The notes below the pieces were generated by a model. It searched no databases. It saw nothing but the letters and a program-made list of their open reading frames with translations, and had not been told where the DNA came from. Source: Vibrio fortis (GTDB lineage Bacteria; Pseudomonadota; Gammaproteobacteria; Enterobacterales; Vibrionaceae). Taken from it: 64,000 bases of DNA. The position numbers and the translations under genes are program-made. The stretch covers positions 124,001-188,000 of the forward strand of contig NZ_JFFR01000013.1 of assembly GCF_000695685.1 (NCBI RefSeq). The letters are read 5' to 3'. The first letter of the stretch is position 1. The number at the start of each line of letters is the position of its first letter. Positions 37,485 to 47,331 of this stretch are shown in pieces.

Positions 37485-37961
37485 ATGAAAGAGCTTTTAT
37501 TGCTGGTCTTAACTTACGTTATTTTCTATGGCATGACCTTTTTAGATAAGGACTTATCCGATTTGTCTCATAAGGTGGGTGTTGTGAACATAAAATCGGT
37601 CGATTGCTACTCAATTGGACGGAGTACAATCTGTGATACGATTTTTAGCTTGGGTTCAGAACCTGATTTGTTCACTGCCGATGGTGATATATCATCAAGC
37701 TTCGTTAAGGAGGGGTATTACTATAACCGCAAGGTAGAAGTTCTGTTCATACCTCAACAATCAGTAGAAGGGATGCCACCATTTAATGTTAACCACATTA
37801 TTAAAAATGGTTACTCAATCTATGGTTCAACAAAATGGTTGAGTCAAGGTGGTTTCTATTTCTTCAACGCTACCATTTTAGGGCTACTTGCACTTTGGGT
37901 TATCGTTAGACTGAAACGCTTTGACAAAAAGGACAACAAATTGCCCAAGTACGATTCGTAA
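37485..37961 (+). CDS. Hypothetical membrane protein, possible integron cassette gene
   Basis: I do not recognise this 158-residue protein. It has an N-terminal hydrophobic segment (MKELLLLVLTYVIFYGMTFL), a periplasmic-looking middle with two Cys (SVDCYSIGRSTICDT), and a C-terminal span (FFNATILGLLALWVIVRL) followed by a basic tail. An attC-like sequence begins at its stop codon, which is the usual position in a gene cassette. Confidence 0.6.
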   Translation: MKELLLLVLTYVIFYGMTFLDKDLSDLSHKVGVVNIKSVDCYSIGRSTICDTIFSLGSEPDLFTADGDISSSFVKEGYYYNRKVEVLFIPQQSVEGMPPFNVNHIIKNGYSIYGSTKWLSQGGFYFFNATILGLLALWVIVRLKRFDKKDNKLPKYDS

Positions 37962-38065
37962 CACGTGGCATTTATACTGTGCATTGGTTTTAGTGTTTAA
38001 GGTAGTATGCATAGGTGTTGGTAAACAAACATTAAAATTTGTGGCAGCAGATCAGAGTGTTAGAC
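37959..38065 (+). repeat. Degenerate attC-like site
   Basis: The sequence contains ACACGTGGCATTTATAC, GGTTTTAGTGTTTAAGG and ends in GTTAGAC, which fits the GTTRRRY core. These blocks also occur in the better attC at 50570-50694. The left core (CGTAAC) pairs only partly with the right core, so recombination activity is doubtful. Confidence 0.5.
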
Positions 38066-38112
38066 CTCAACCCCTAACGTGTGTCTGTCTAACGACAGCC
38101 TTAAACCTTACT

Positions 38113-39054
38113 TCACTCCTTCCTCACCACCCCCTTCAACCATTCTACAAACAGATTCACTTTGTCCGATTTCCTCTCAGGTGAGGTGGCAACATAGTAG
38201 TGTTGTTTGCAGGTCACCTCGGTATTCGGAAACGGGGCAATCAACTCGCCTGACAAAAGCAGTGGTTCAATTAAGCTGGTTCTTCCCATGGCGACCCCTA
38301 CTCCATGCTGCGCAGCTAGCACGGCTAAGTCAGAGCGATCGAAACTCATTCTAGAATATTGCTCAACACCTTCGAGGTCATTCGCATGTGCCCACACCTT
38401 CCATTCGTCTTCATTTGAGTCGTAATCCCACGCTTGGTTGTCATGCAGCAATGTGGCGTGACGCAGTTGCTCTACCGACTCTCTCAAGTTCAGCTTATCG
38501 GCATACTCTGGTGTACATACAGGAATAATGGTCTCTGAAAAAAGCGATTCGCACTTGAGATGTTTAGGCTGGTCGGCATCAAAATAGATCGCGACATCAA
38601 TGCCATCTCCTTGAAGCTTTATATTCTCGTTACCTGTGAGCAATTTGAGCTCAATCGAGGGGTACAACTCATGGAAACGACGAATATTAGGTACTAACCA
38701 GCACTGCGCGAATGAAGGGCGGCAATACACTGTCAGCAGCCCTGAAACGTCACCATTTTGAACATCAAATACATCTTGGTTCAAGGCATCTAACGCTCGG
38801 CTCACCGACTCGTAGATGCGTTGTCCTTCTTCGGAGAGGATGATTTTTCGATGGCTTCGAATAAACAGTGAAATACCCAGCTCTTCTTCCAACTTAGTGA
38901 TTCGATGTGAGATCGCGCTGGGGGTCAAGGCTAGCTCTTCCGCAGCCAATGAAAAGGAGCAGTGACGAGCCGCCACCTCAAAGGTATGCAGCTTCGACAA
39001 TTGAAAGCTGTTTAATCGATTCTGCTTGGTGAACATATTGTCACTGGTATACAT
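38113..39054 (-). CDS. dsdC: LysR-type activator of D-serine dehydratase
   Basis: The 313-residue protein closely resembles E. coli DsdC. FQLSKLHTFEVAARHCSFSLAAEELALTPSAISHRI begins the DNA-binding domain, and the family-specific RPSFAQCWLVPN and SFDRSDLAVLAAQHGVGVAMGR follow. It senses D-serine and activates dsdA. It is divergent from dsdA. GGGGA before ATG 39054 sets the start; an ATG at 39090 is in frame. The interval holds the palindrome ACACCATAGGTGT at 39094, a candidate binding site. Confidence 0.9.
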   Translation of the reverse strand: MYTSDNMFTKQNRLNSFQLSKLHTFEVAARHCSFSLAAEELALTPSAISHRITKLEEELGISLFIRSHRKIILSEEGQRIYESVSRALDALNQDVFDVQNGDVSGLLTVYCRPSFAQCWLVPNIRRFHELYPSIELKLLTGNENIKLQGDGIDVAIYFDADQPKHLKCESLFSETIIPVCTPEYADKLNLRESVEQLRHATLLHDNQAWDYDSNEDEWKVWAHANDLEGVEQYSRMSFDRSDLAVLAAQHGVGVAMGRTSLIEPLLLSGELIAPFPNTEVTCKQHYYVATSPERKSDKVNLFVEWLKGVVRKE

Positions 39055-39093
39055 AATTTCCCCAACTTTCCACACCAATGGAAAAATCATCCT

Positions 39094-39106
39094 ACACCAT
39101 AGGTGT
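39094..39106. promoter_or_regulatory. Palindrome between dsdC and dsdA, candidate DsdC operator
   Basis: ACACC-ATA-GGTGT is a perfect palindrome 40 bases upstream of dsdC. A further ACACCT block occurs near 39126. LysR activators often bind such dyads between divergent genes. No direct evidence. Confidence 0.45.
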
Positions 39107-39306
39107 GAGATATTTTATCCTTAATTACACCTATTCACTCTGAACACTTACAATCTTAGATTTTGAGTGAATCTAGCTCATCCATGTGTGAGTTATCGTC
39201 ATTTGTCAGCAATCTTGAAAATCTATCTAATGGAGCTAAAGGCTATGGTGAGTGCTAGCTTGACGAGAGACATTCACCTCCACATGTCACAATGAAAGGT
39301 ATCAAG

Positions 39307-40635
39307 ATGACGATTGCAATTGACCAACTCACACAACAATATCCACTCATTGAAGAGCTAATCTCGCTCAAAGAAACATCTTGGTTCAACCCTGCTATCA
39401 CCAGCTTTGAGGAAGGGCTGCCTTATGTTGGACTTGATCAGAGCGACATTAAAGACTCCAGTGACAGGTTGAGTCGATTTGCGCCCTACCTCGCCCATGT
39501 TTTCCCCGAAACCAAAGAAAGTAACGGGATCATTGAATCCGACGTGGTTACCATCCCGTCGATGAAAGCAATTTTAGATAGTGAGTACGCCACCCATATC
39601 ACTGGGCGGCTGATGCTAAAGAAAGACTGTCACCTACCTATCTCAGGTTCTATTAAAGCTAGAGGTGGTATCTATGAGGTACTGGTACTCGCAGAGAAAT
39701 TAGCAATCGACGCTGGAATGCTCAATGAAAGTGATGACTACACCCTATTATCAACCGAACAGTTCAAAGCGTTTTTTAGCCAATTCAGCATCGCCGTTGG
39801 ATCGACCGGGAATCTTGGGTTGTCTATCGGGATCATGAGCGCAAAATTAGGTTTCTCGGTCTCGGTCCACATGTCAGCAGATGCCAAGAAGTGGAAAAAG
39901 GACAAACTGCGTTCTCATGGAGTAACGGTCGTCGAATATGAACAAGACTATGGTGTGGCGGTAGCTCAAGGGCGAAAAGAAGCGGAGAAAGATCCTAACT
40001 GTTTTTTCATTGATGACGAGAATTCGCAGTCACTATTTCTTGGATATTCCGTGGCTGGAGAGCGCTTAAAGCAGCAGTTTTCTGAGAAGAATATTGTGGT
40101 CGATGCTGAGCATCCACTGTTTGTTTACCTTCCTTGTGGTGTTGGCGGAGGCCCGGGCGGTGTCGCATTTGGACTAAAAGCCGCATTTGGTGACCACGTC
40201 CACTGCATTTTTGCTGAACCGACCCATTCACCATGTATGTTGCTTGGCGTACACACCGGGCTTCACGATGAAATCAGTGTCCAAGATATTGGTATCGATA
40301 ATATCACCGCAGCAGACGGCCTTGCTGTTGGTCGCGCTTCTGGGTTTGTTGGCAGAGCAATGGAGAGACTGTTAGACGGATATATCACCATCTCTGATGA
40401 GCGTATGTATCGCCTACTCCGTCAACTCAGCGAGTCGGAAGGCATTCAACTTGAGCCTTCAGCGCTAGCCGGCATGCTTGGTCCGGTGATCTTAACCAAG
40501 AGTAATGAATACCGAGCTCGAATGGGCTTCGACGATATCAAAATGGCTAACGCAACTCACCTTGTTTGGGCCACAGGAGGTGGCATGGTTCCACAATCAG
40601 AAATGCAATTCTATCTGGAACAATCAAGCAACTAA
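39307..40635 (+). CDS. dsdA: D-serine ammonia-lyase (D-serine dehydratase)
   Basis: The PLP enzyme converts D-serine to pyruvate and ammonia in the cytoplasm, allowing use or detoxification of D-serine. The 442 residues equal the E. coli enzyme in length. The Schiff-base Lys is Lys117 in [11 protein letters not shown], the Gly-rich phosphate loop is GSTGNLG, and [15 protein letters not shown] is conserved. AAAGG precedes ATG 39307. It is divergent from its activator dsdC, and the E. coli-type dsdX permease is absent here. Confidence 0.97.
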   Translation: MTIAIDQLTQQYPLIEELISLKETSWFNPAITSFEEGLPYVGLDQSDIKDSSDRLSRFAPYLAHVFPETKESNGIIESDVVTIPSMKAILDSEYATHITGRLMLKKDCHLPISGSIKARGGIYEVLVLAEKLAIDAGMLNESDDYTLLSTEQFKAFFSQFSIAVGSTGNLGLSIGIMSAKLGFSVSVHMSADAKKWKKDKLRSHGVTVVEYEQDYGVAVAQGRKEAEKDPNCFFIDDENSQSLFLGYSVAGERLKQQFSEKNIVVDAEHPLFVYLPCGVGGGPGGVAFGLKAAFGDHVHCIFAEPTHSPCMLLGVHTGLHDEISVQDIGIDNITAADGLAVGRASGFVGRAMERLLDGYITISDERMYRLLRQLSESEGIQLEPSALAGMLGPVILTKSNEYRARMGFDDIKMANATHLVWATGGGMVPQSEMQFYLEQSSN

Positions 40636-40694
40636 CACTTGCTTATTCTGTCGGTTGGCCACCCGCATCCTACGTTTTAGGAATGCCCAAAATC

Positions 40695-40726
40695 AAAAAA
40701 AGGGGCGCGGTTATAACCGCGCCCCA
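40695..40726 (-). terminator. Strong terminator for the diguanylate cyclase gene
   Basis: The arms GGGGCGCGGTT and AACCGCGCCCC pair with two bases between. The A-run on the left becomes a U-run for transcripts from the minus strand, which end here after the gene at 40764. It may also stop dsdA transcripts. Confidence 0.85.
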
Positions 40727-40763
40727 CATCATTCAACTATCAAGTATTGGACAAGACAATGGT

Positions 40764-42332
40764 TTAAGAGAACAACTCCGTACGATTTCGACCATTTCTT
40801 TTCGCAGCATACAAAGCGTTGTCCGCCAACTCTAACGTGAGGGATATTGGCGTTGCATCACCATACCATTGCGCCACGCCAATCGAGATCGTCGTCCCCT
40901 CTTCGAGCGATGTAATATCTGACTCAATTGACAGTCGGATGCGCTCAGCGATCTCGTAAGCCACATCCATGTTCGACCCATCGAGGAAGATAATGAACTC
41001 CTCTCCCCCAGATCGACAGACAACATCGGCATCTCTTACCTGAGCCTTCATCAACTTTGCAGTCTGCTTAAGCAACTGATCGCCAAACTGGTGACCATAT
41101 TTATCGTTTACAGCTTTGAAGTGATCAATATCCAACGCCAATACCGATATTGGTTTTTCACTCTGTTGGAAATTCTCTATTGCTCGCTTCAATCCTCGGC
41201 GATTCAACAGACCTGTCATTGGATCAGTCAGGTTTTCGGAATGCAATTTCTCTATCTGATTCGATACCAAATTGAAGGTATTCTCGCAGCTCACTTTCAG
41301 TTGTGACGCTTCAAAATACCAAGGGTTAACATTACTGAGCTCAGTCGATAACGAATGCGTGGTATCAAATTTATTTACGGTATTGGCGAGCTGCCACAAC
41401 GGCCTTGAGATGCAAATCGCAGAAATCCAAATGAAGATCAAAGTGCCAATTCCAACTGGGATCGACTCAAACATCACATACTGCATTTGAGTCTCTAGCT
41501 CCATAATGGCTCGGTCTTTTGGAGTTTGAGCGATGATCCCCCAGCCAGTGCTTTTCACCATGGCAAAGCCCGACAACATGGCAACACCTTGCGTATTTAC
41601 AATCCCCTTGGATCCATCGCCAACATTCAGTACAGCTTCTACCGCATCATTACCCAGTACCACTTCGCCAATACGATTCTTCTCTGGGTGATAAATCAGA
41701 GAGCGGTTTCGATCCACCACATACAGATACGAACCATCCTTATAGTTGTGACGACTCAATAAGTTACTCAAAAGACTGGAGTCTTCTAAATAAATACTGC
41801 CACCCACATATCCAAGATACCTGCCTTGAGGCGAGAATATCGGATACGTCATGCTTATAAGGTAATTCCCAGCAGGCGAAACAAATGGATCGGAGATCAA
41901 CGGAGCCTTTGCTCGTATGGACTGTCTAGAACGCTCCGATGTCAGTTTCACCCCTTGAATGTTGACACTCGTAGGCATAATTGAAGCAATCACACCGTCA
42001 TGATCTACCACATACACAGAGTTAAATGAGTCTGTCTGTTGTTTGAGCCTCGTCGTCTCTTGAGCAACAAAGTTCGCGTCATTGACACGAGAAGAGAGTA
42101 GTCGTGCGCTGTACTTTAGTTGAGTCATAACTTGCTCAACGTATACATCGGTCATTGCTGCCATTTTGTCAGCATAGACTCGATTAGCCTCTAGGCTTTT
42201 ATTGATTATTAATTCATGTTGAGCGCGGTAGCTTGAATGAAATACGTTCATCAACGTAATAGCGACACTCAAGATACACAAAGATAAGACAAGTAGTCGT
42301 AAGTTAATTCGATGACCAATCACTGACGTCAT
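40764..42332 (-). CDS. Membrane diguanylate cyclase with periplasmic Cache sensor
   Basis: The 522-residue protein has an N-terminal membrane segment (about 10-30), a periplasmic double-Cache-like domain (about 40-270), a second span (about 280-305), and a GGDEF domain (about 360-522). The catalytic motif is GGEEF at 442-446. The inhibitory I-site RxxD (RDAD, 433-436) lies at the usual five-residue distance, so product feedback is expected. It makes cyclic di-GMP from GTP in response to an unknown periplasmic ligand, perhaps an amino acid given the Cache fold. Confidence 0.92.
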   Translation of the reverse strand: MTSVIGHRINLRLLVLSLCILSVAITLMNVFHSSYRAQHELIINKSLEANRVYADKMAAMTDVYVEQVMTQLKYSARLLSSRVNDANFVAQETTRLKQQTDSFNSVYVVDHDGVIASIMPTSVNIQGVKLTSERSRQSIRAKAPLISDPFVSPAGNYLISMTYPIFSPQGRYLGYVGGSIYLEDSSLLSNLLSRHNYKDGSYLYVVDRNRSLIYHPEKNRIGEVVLGNDAVEAVLNVGDGSKGIVNTQGVAMLSGFAMVKSTGWGIIAQTPKDRAIMELETQMQYVMFESIPVGIGTLIFIWISAICISRPLWQLANTVNKFDTTHSLSTELSNVNPWYFEASQLKVSCENTFNLVSNQIEKLHSENLTDPMTGLLNRRGLKRAIENFQQSEKPISVLALDIDHFKAVNDKYGHQFGDQLLKQTAKLMKAQVRDADVVCRSGGEEFIIFLDGSNMDVAYEIAERIRLSIESDITSLEEGTTISIGVAQWYGDATPISLTLELADNALYAAKRNGRNRTELFS

Positions 42333-42975
42333 GCCTGACTTCCATTGAAAAAAAATACCCCCCTATTCCTTGGATGATATTCATCACCAAATAGGAGAGC
42401 ATTAGTAGAATTTAAATTTATAAAATAATATTACCAACAGTGATGAATTAAGTAAAAACAAAAGTAATCAGAATGAGATTTCAATCTTGTTGGGTATTAA
42501 AATAACAATATATGTTGAACTCGCAACCAAAACAACAGCTTAAATGTCAAACAAAAACCACTATGAAACCATGGAATTTGCACCATAGTCTCAAAAGTGA
42601 ACCAAACTTAGTGATTGACTTTACTTGATATTTTCAAAGCAGTTGTACCGCGTGGCAATACAACTAAAAGGTTAGGGTTATATTAAAATTAAGAGTTATT
42701 CTTATTTGTAATATATAGTAAACGACTACTTAATTACCCTAACCAACTGTAATCTAAATCTCAAAAAGAGTAGTGCATCAGCATAATTATTCATATTTAA
42801 TAAACCAACTCAATGAGTCTAAATAAAGAACAACCATCTTGTAGCACGCAATTCCCACCAAAATCAACCATCCAAAATAATATTTAGTTACAATTTTACA
42901 CTATAACTTTGCCCTTTAATTAGCTTGGCTTTTCATTTACTGTAATGACACTTGAAATTGACAGCGGTTGACGAC

Positions 42976-43842
42976 GTGAATCTAAGACAACTTGAAATCT
43001 TTTATGCTGTGATGAAGTCTGGCACCGTCTCTGGCGCAGCTAAACAACTTCATGTGTCGCAACCAAACGTCACTCGTGTTCTTTCTCATACTGAACAGCA
43101 ATTGGGGTTTGCACTGTTTGAGCGCGTCAAAGGCAGGCTGGTCCCAACCAAAGAAGCACATCTCCTCCTTCCCGAAGCAGAAAAAATCTATCAACAGTTA
43201 GGTCAATTTCGTAATCTGACGAATAGAATCAAAGCTGGGGAAAAACACCTGACTATTGGCGCGCCTCCGATACTCTCTGCCGCCATGTTGTCGCCGCTCA
43301 TCGCTCAATTGTGTAAAAGTGGGGATTACAACATAGAGATCTCGACAGGGAATCAAGATGAACTATGCGACGCCCTATTAAAGAACCAGATCGACCTTGC
43401 GATCTGTTTTGGTCAAGATGCTCCGCCCTCTCTCGTTCAAAAAACGTTATTAACATCTGAAATGTGTGTGATCACGCCTCCTCAAGATTCAAGTGACGAG
43501 GTTATCTGCCTAAAACAGCTACTCAGTTCTGACAAAACATTGATTGGTCTCGACAGCCGAGATCCGTTGGGTGCACAGCTTCATCAAGCCATCCATGCAC
43601 TAGAACCCGAATACCACCCTTCAATATCGGTACGAAACTATAGCTCCGCAGCTGAGTTAGTCGTCCACGAAGTGGGTTGCGCGATTGTCGACCCTTGGAC
43701 AGCTCACCAATACAAAGATCGAGTGCACAGAGCAAGATTAACGCCGACCATTGATATTACGGTATCGCTACTTTATGCCGAACATAATCCATTAAGCATT
43801 TCTGCAAGAAACTTCGTCCAACAATTGGAAGCCAGCCTATAA
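42976..43842 (+). CDS. dgcR: LysR-type regulator of the D-glutamate operon (DgcR-like)
   Basis: The protein begins MNLRQLEIFYAVMKSGTVSGAAKQ if the GTG at 42976 is used, a typical LysR N-terminus; a TTG at 42952 would add eight residues. The helix-turn-helix continues with LHVSQPNVTRVLSHTEQQLGFALF. It lies directly upstream of and in the same direction as the DUF1611 and epimerase genes, the order reported for dgcR-dgcN-dgcA in marine bacteria. The gene assignment rests on context. The 600-base gap before it (42333-42951) is AT-rich and shows no gene. Confidence 0.75.
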   Translation: MNLRQLEIFYAVMKSGTVSGAAKQLHVSQPNVTRVLSHTEQQLGFALFERVKGRLVPTKEAHLLLPEAEKIYQQLGQFRNLTNRIKAGEKHLTIGAPPILSAAMLSPLIAQLCKSGDYNIEISTGNQDELCDALLKNQIDLAICFGQDAPPSLVQKTLLTSEMCVITPPQDSSDEVICLKQLLSSDKTLIGLDSRDPLGAQLHQAIHALEPEYHPSISVRNYSSAAELVVHEVGCAIVDPWTAHQYKDRVHRARLTPTIDITVSLLYAEHNPLSISARNFVQQLEASL

Positions 43843-43936
43843 CCTGTTGTTATAGGCAACCAACAAATAAGCATTCGAACCCTTCTCTGTGAACCTCTAC
43901 TCTGTTTTTAATTCAACAGGATACCAAGGATGCTTT

Positions 43937-44944
43937 ATGTCTATCGCTCAACCCTACCTACTCTTCTTAGGCGACGTTACTGACCCAATCTCAGCCAAAA
44001 CAGCGCGTGGTATTGCGCTATGGCGACCTGAATTGTGTATTGGGGAGCTAAGACTAACAACAGATACTGTCTCTTTAGGACTGGAAGACCTCACGCTAGA
44101 ACAAGCGATAGAAAAAGGCGCGAGAACACTGGTCATCGGAACTGCCAATGCCGGAGGTGTCATCCCTGAAACTTGGAAACCGACGCTAATCAAAGCAGCA
44201 CAACTTGGGTTTAGCATTGCATCAGGCATGCATTCCCGACTCACTGAGATCCCGGAGCTTGCAGAGCTTCAAGCCAAAGGAAAGACGCAACTTCACGATG
44301 TACGTCACTATGATGCGCCTCTTGCTGTCGGTACGGGCAAAGCTCGCCAAGGCAAACGCCTTCTCACCGTCGGAACAGATTGTTCAGTCGGAAAAATGTT
44401 TACCGCTCTGGCTTTAGAGAAAGCGTTAAAGGATCTAAAAGTTGATGCGCAATTTAAAGCGACAGGCCAAACCGGGATTCTCGTTGCAGGCGATGGGATC
44501 TCTATCGACGCTGTAGTTGCCGATTTCATTTCTGGCGCCGTAGAGGCGATCAGTCCAAGTTTTAACAATCATCAATGGGATATTATCGAGGGTCAGGGCT
44601 CTCTATTTAACCCTTCCTTTGCAGGAGTAAGCTTAGGCTTGCTTCATGGTGCCCAAGCGGATGCGCTTGTACTATGTCATGAAATCGGTAGACCTCACAT
44701 TCGCCACCTTCCTCATTGCCAACTCCCTTCCATCTCTGCCACGATAGAAGCGAACTTAGCGGCGGCTAAATTAACAAACCCAAATGCTGCATTAGCGGGT
44801 ATTAGTCTGAATACTTCTGCTTTGAATAAAGAAGAAGCCAAAGCGCTTTGTGCAGATTGGCAAGAGACTTACAACGTACCTGTAACCGACCCTGTACGTT
44901 TCGGCATCCAGTCCATTGCCAGCTATCTCAATGCCAACTTTTAA
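43937..44944 (+). CDS. dgcN: DUF1611 protein, D-glutamate N-acetyltransferase DgcN-like
   Basis: The 335-residue protein belongs to DUF1611. It carries a P-loop-like GTDCSVGKM at about residues 141-149 within the C-terminal Rossmann-like domain, and an N-terminal domain with GTANAGGVIPETWK. Members named DgcN were described as acetylating D-glutamate in the first step of a D-Glu catabolic pathway in marine bacteria. AAGGA sits six bases before ATG 43937. It is followed after 16 bases by an enolase-superfamily epimerase, the expected partner. Confidence 0.82.
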   Translation: MSIAQPYLLFLGDVTDPISAKTARGIALWRPELCIGELRLTTDTVSLGLEDLTLEQAIEKGARTLVIGTANAGGVIPETWKPTLIKAAQLGFSIASGMHSRLTEIPELAELQAKGKTQLHDVRHYDAPLAVGTGKARQGKRLLTVGTDCSVGKMFTALALEKALKDLKVDAQFKATGQTGILVAGDGISIDAVVADFISGAVEAISPSFNNHQWDIIEGQGSLFNPSFAGVSLGLLHGAQADALVLCHEIGRPHIRHLPHCQLPSISATIEANLAAAKLTNPNAALAGISLNTSALNKEEAKALCADWQETYNVPVTDPVRFGIQSIASYLNANF

Positions 44945-44960
44945 CTTGCGAGAACAGACC

Positions 44961-45926
44961 ATGTTATTAGAAGCGACTCCGTACAGCATCGAATTAGCGA
45001 CCCCTTTTGTCATATCAAGAGGTGCACGAACTCATTGCCACACGGTAAGAGTAACCGTCTCTCATGACCACCAGCAAGGGATTGGAGAGTGTACACCTTA
45101 CCCAAGATACGGTGAGAGTGTTGAATCAGTAATAGCACAAATAGAGAGCTGGACTTCAGACTTAGTCAGCCTTTCACCACAAGAAGCAAAACAGCACTTA
45201 CAATCAATGCCAGCAGGCGCAGCTCGTAATGCCGTAGATTGCGCGCTTTGGGATTTGATTAGCAAACTAGAAGGGACATCCTTTCCATCACCTACTTTTA
45301 CTATTAGCCCAGCAATAGAGACTGCCATGACCGTCTCCATTGGTGAGGCAGAAGCCATGGCAACGCAAACCAAGCAATACGTAGACCAAGGTGCAACACT
45401 GTTAAAAGTGAAGTTGGATGGCGAAGCGGTCGTCGAGTGTGTTGCTGCTGTTAGATCGGCTGCACCGCATTGCAAAATCATACTCGATGCAAATGAAGCT
45501 TGGGGTTCTCTCGATTTAGAACAGTTATTCGAACAACTTGCCCCTTTCAATATCACCATGATTGAGCAGCCTTTACCGTCAGGAGAAGACCAGCTCCTAG
45601 CGAGTATTGCGCACCCTATTCCACTCTGTGCAGACGAAAGCTGCCACACAAGAGCACAACTCGCTGACCTGAAGGGGCTTTATGAGATGGTCAATATCAA
45701 ACTCGATAAGACAGGCGGGTTAACAGAAGCATTACTCTTAGAAAAGCAAGCCAGAAACGAAGGCTTCGCCATTATGGCTGGCTGCATGCTGGGCACTTCG
45801 ATCGCTATGAAAGCCGCATTACCCATTGCCACCAACGCAGAGGTGGTTGATTTGGATGGCCCAGTGTTGCTTGGCGATGATGTTGAAGACGGACTTAAGT
45901 ACCACTCAGGAAAATTGTACTTTTAG
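44961..45926 (+). CDS. dgcA: Enolase-superfamily dipeptide epimerase-like, DgcA-like
   Basis: The 321-residue barrel enzyme is of the muconate lactonising/dipeptide epimerase branch. The general-base lysines appear in LLKVKLD and NIKLDKTGG, and the metal ligands in ILDANEAW, MIEQPLP and CADES. In the DgcN-DgcA pathway this enzyme converts N-acetyl-D-glutamate to the L form. Sequence alone would also allow L-Ala-D/L-Glu epimerase; the adjacent DUF1611 gene favours DgcA. The start ATG 44961 lacks a strong ribosome site and probably relies on coupling to dgcN. Confidence 0.82.
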   Translation: MLLEATPYSIELATPFVISRGARTHCHTVRVTVSHDHQQGIGECTPYPRYGESVESVIAQIESWTSDLVSLSPQEAKQHLQSMPAGAARNAVDCALWDLISKLEGTSFPSPTFTISPAIETAMTVSIGEAEAMATQTKQYVDQGATLLKVKLDGEAVVECVAAVRSAAPHCKIILDANEAWGSLDLEQLFEQLAPFNITMIEQPLPSGEDQLLASIAHPIPLCADESCHTRAQLADLKGLYEMVNIKLDKTGGLTEALLLEKQARNEGFAIMAGCMLGTSIAMKAALPIATNAEVVDLDGPVLLGDDVEDGLKYHSGKLYF

Positions 45927-46009
45927 TTAAACACTATAGAACGTTATCCCGAGTAGTACTCTTAACCTACCTCCCGATTAACCTTCAAACAGGTTGACTT
46001 GTTCATTAT

Positions 46010-46038
46010 TTGCGCGAGATCGGTCACATCTCGCGCAA
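46010..46038. promoter_or_regulatory. Perfect 11-bp inverted repeat upstream of parA
   Basis: TTGCGCGAGAT and ATCTCGCGCAA pair perfectly around CGGTCAC. No T-run follows, so it is less likely a terminator for dgcA. It lies 93 bases before parA, where a plasmid-type ParA with an N-terminal DNA-binding domain would autoregulate. A promoter-like TATACT occurs near 46100. Confidence 0.5.
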
Positions 46039-46131
46039 TCGACCATCCATAAAAAACAATTCCATCATTTTTTACTACCCACCTTTAAAATTGAGGTATA
46101 TACTCTTTCTTATCCCTAGATGGAGGCAGAA

Positions 46132-47331
46132 ATGGATACCCAAAACACCACGACTACGTTTCAACAGCTAAAAACCGGTGCAGACGCATACATTCAGCGT
46201 CGTAATCAACGCTTGTTAGCCAACCACCGTAAAGAACTGCGTAACTTTACACGAGCAGAAGCATCAACCTACTTAGGTATTGATGCGAAAACACTGGATC
46301 GTTACGTGACTTCTGCTGACATCGATCCACGCCGTCATGAAGACTCACAGTGGTCTATCGACATCTCAGAAATGTACAAAGTGCGTGACCTACTGCCGGA
46401 AAATCTACGCAAAGATGCGAAGTTTATCCGCAGTGATAAGCAAAAAGCGCAGGTTATGGTTATCCAAAACCAAAAAGGTGGTGTTGGTAAAACCGTATCA
46501 GCAGCGACCATCGCTTCTGGTTTAGCGACTGAATTCCACCAAGAGTATCGCGTTGGCCTTATTGATATGGACGGCCAAGCAACCCTCTCTATGTACTACG
46601 CTCCAGAAGCGGAACAAGAAGGTTACCTTTCTGTTGGCGATCTTATGATGCGCACTTTTGATTTAGATGAAGGTGAAACATTTGAACAAGCCGTTTCAGA
46701 AGCATTCTTAGAAACCACCATCCCTAACTTGCGTATTCTGCCTGCAGCGCAAAGCGATCGTGCTATGGAAGGTTGGTTCCACGAACGAGTATTTAGCCAA
46801 ACTCTGGCATCACCATACTCGCTGCTGCATGACATTATTGAAAGTGTTCAAGATGAGTTCGATATCATCATCATCGATACGCCACCATCACTTGGCTATG
46901 CGACATTTAACGCATACTACGCAGCGACCAGTGTAGTGTTCCCGCTATCGATTACTGAAAACGATATAGATGCGACTTGTTCATACTTTAGCTACATCCC
47001 ACAAGTTTGGGCACTGCTAGAAAATGCTAACCACCAAGGTTATGACTTCATGAAGATTTTGCTTACAAATCATCGTGATAGTTCAACAACTACAGACTTG
47101 ATGAACAACCTATACGACCAATTCTCGCCATACCTTTACTCGAAAGAGTTCAAGCACAGCGAAGCGGTTCGTCAAGCATCTTCTCTTCTTTCGACAGTCT
47201 TTGATATGTCGAAGAGTGAGTACCCAAAAAGTAAAGCGACCTTCCAAAGCGCGCAACAAAACAGCTACGAAGTCACCAGCCAGATCCTTCGCGATATTCT
47301 GAACGTGTGGCGTGAACAGGAGAATAGTTAA
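46132..47331 (+). CDS. parA: ParA-type partition ATPase with N-terminal DNA-binding domain
   Basis: The 399-residue Walker-type ATPase drives segregation of the replicon. Residues about 35-85 form a MerR/HTH-like DNA-binding region (FTRAEASTYLGIDAKTLDRYV), as in large type Ia ParAs of P1-like plasmids and chromids, which also repress their own operon. The deviant Walker A KGGVGKT is at 115-121 and the Walker B region reads FDIIIIDTPPSLGYA. GGAGG precedes ATG 46132. Its stop overlaps the parB start. It does not resemble the V. cholerae ParA2 N-terminus as I remember it. Confidence 0.93.
   Translation: MDTQNTTTTFQQLKTGADAYIQRRNQRLLANHRKELRNFTRAEASTYLGIDAKTLDRYVTSADIDPRRHEDSQWSIDISEMYKVRDLLPENLRKDAKFIRSDKQKAQVMVIQNQKGGVGKTVSAATIASGLATEFHQEYRVGLIDMDGQATLSMYYAPEAEQEGYLSVGDLMMRTFDLDEGETFEQAVSEAFLETTIPNLRILPAAQSDRAMEGWFHERVFSQTLASPYSLLHDIIESVQDEFDIIIIDTPPSLGYATFNAYYAATSVVFPLSITENDIDATCSYFSYIPQVWALLENANHQGYDFMKILLTNHRDSSTTTDLMNNLYDQFSPYLYSKEFKHSEAVRQASSLLSTVFDMSKSEYPKSKATFQSAQQNSYEVTSQILRDILNVWREQENS

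Noticed and set aside
36188..37961. Defence island
   Set aside because: An ATPase, an acetyltransferase and a membrane protein do not form a known defence set and no nuclease is adjacent.
42890..42907. V. cholerae-type parS2 (TTTACA-N-TGTAAA)
   Set aside because: TTTACACTATAAC matches only one half; no full site was found in the window.
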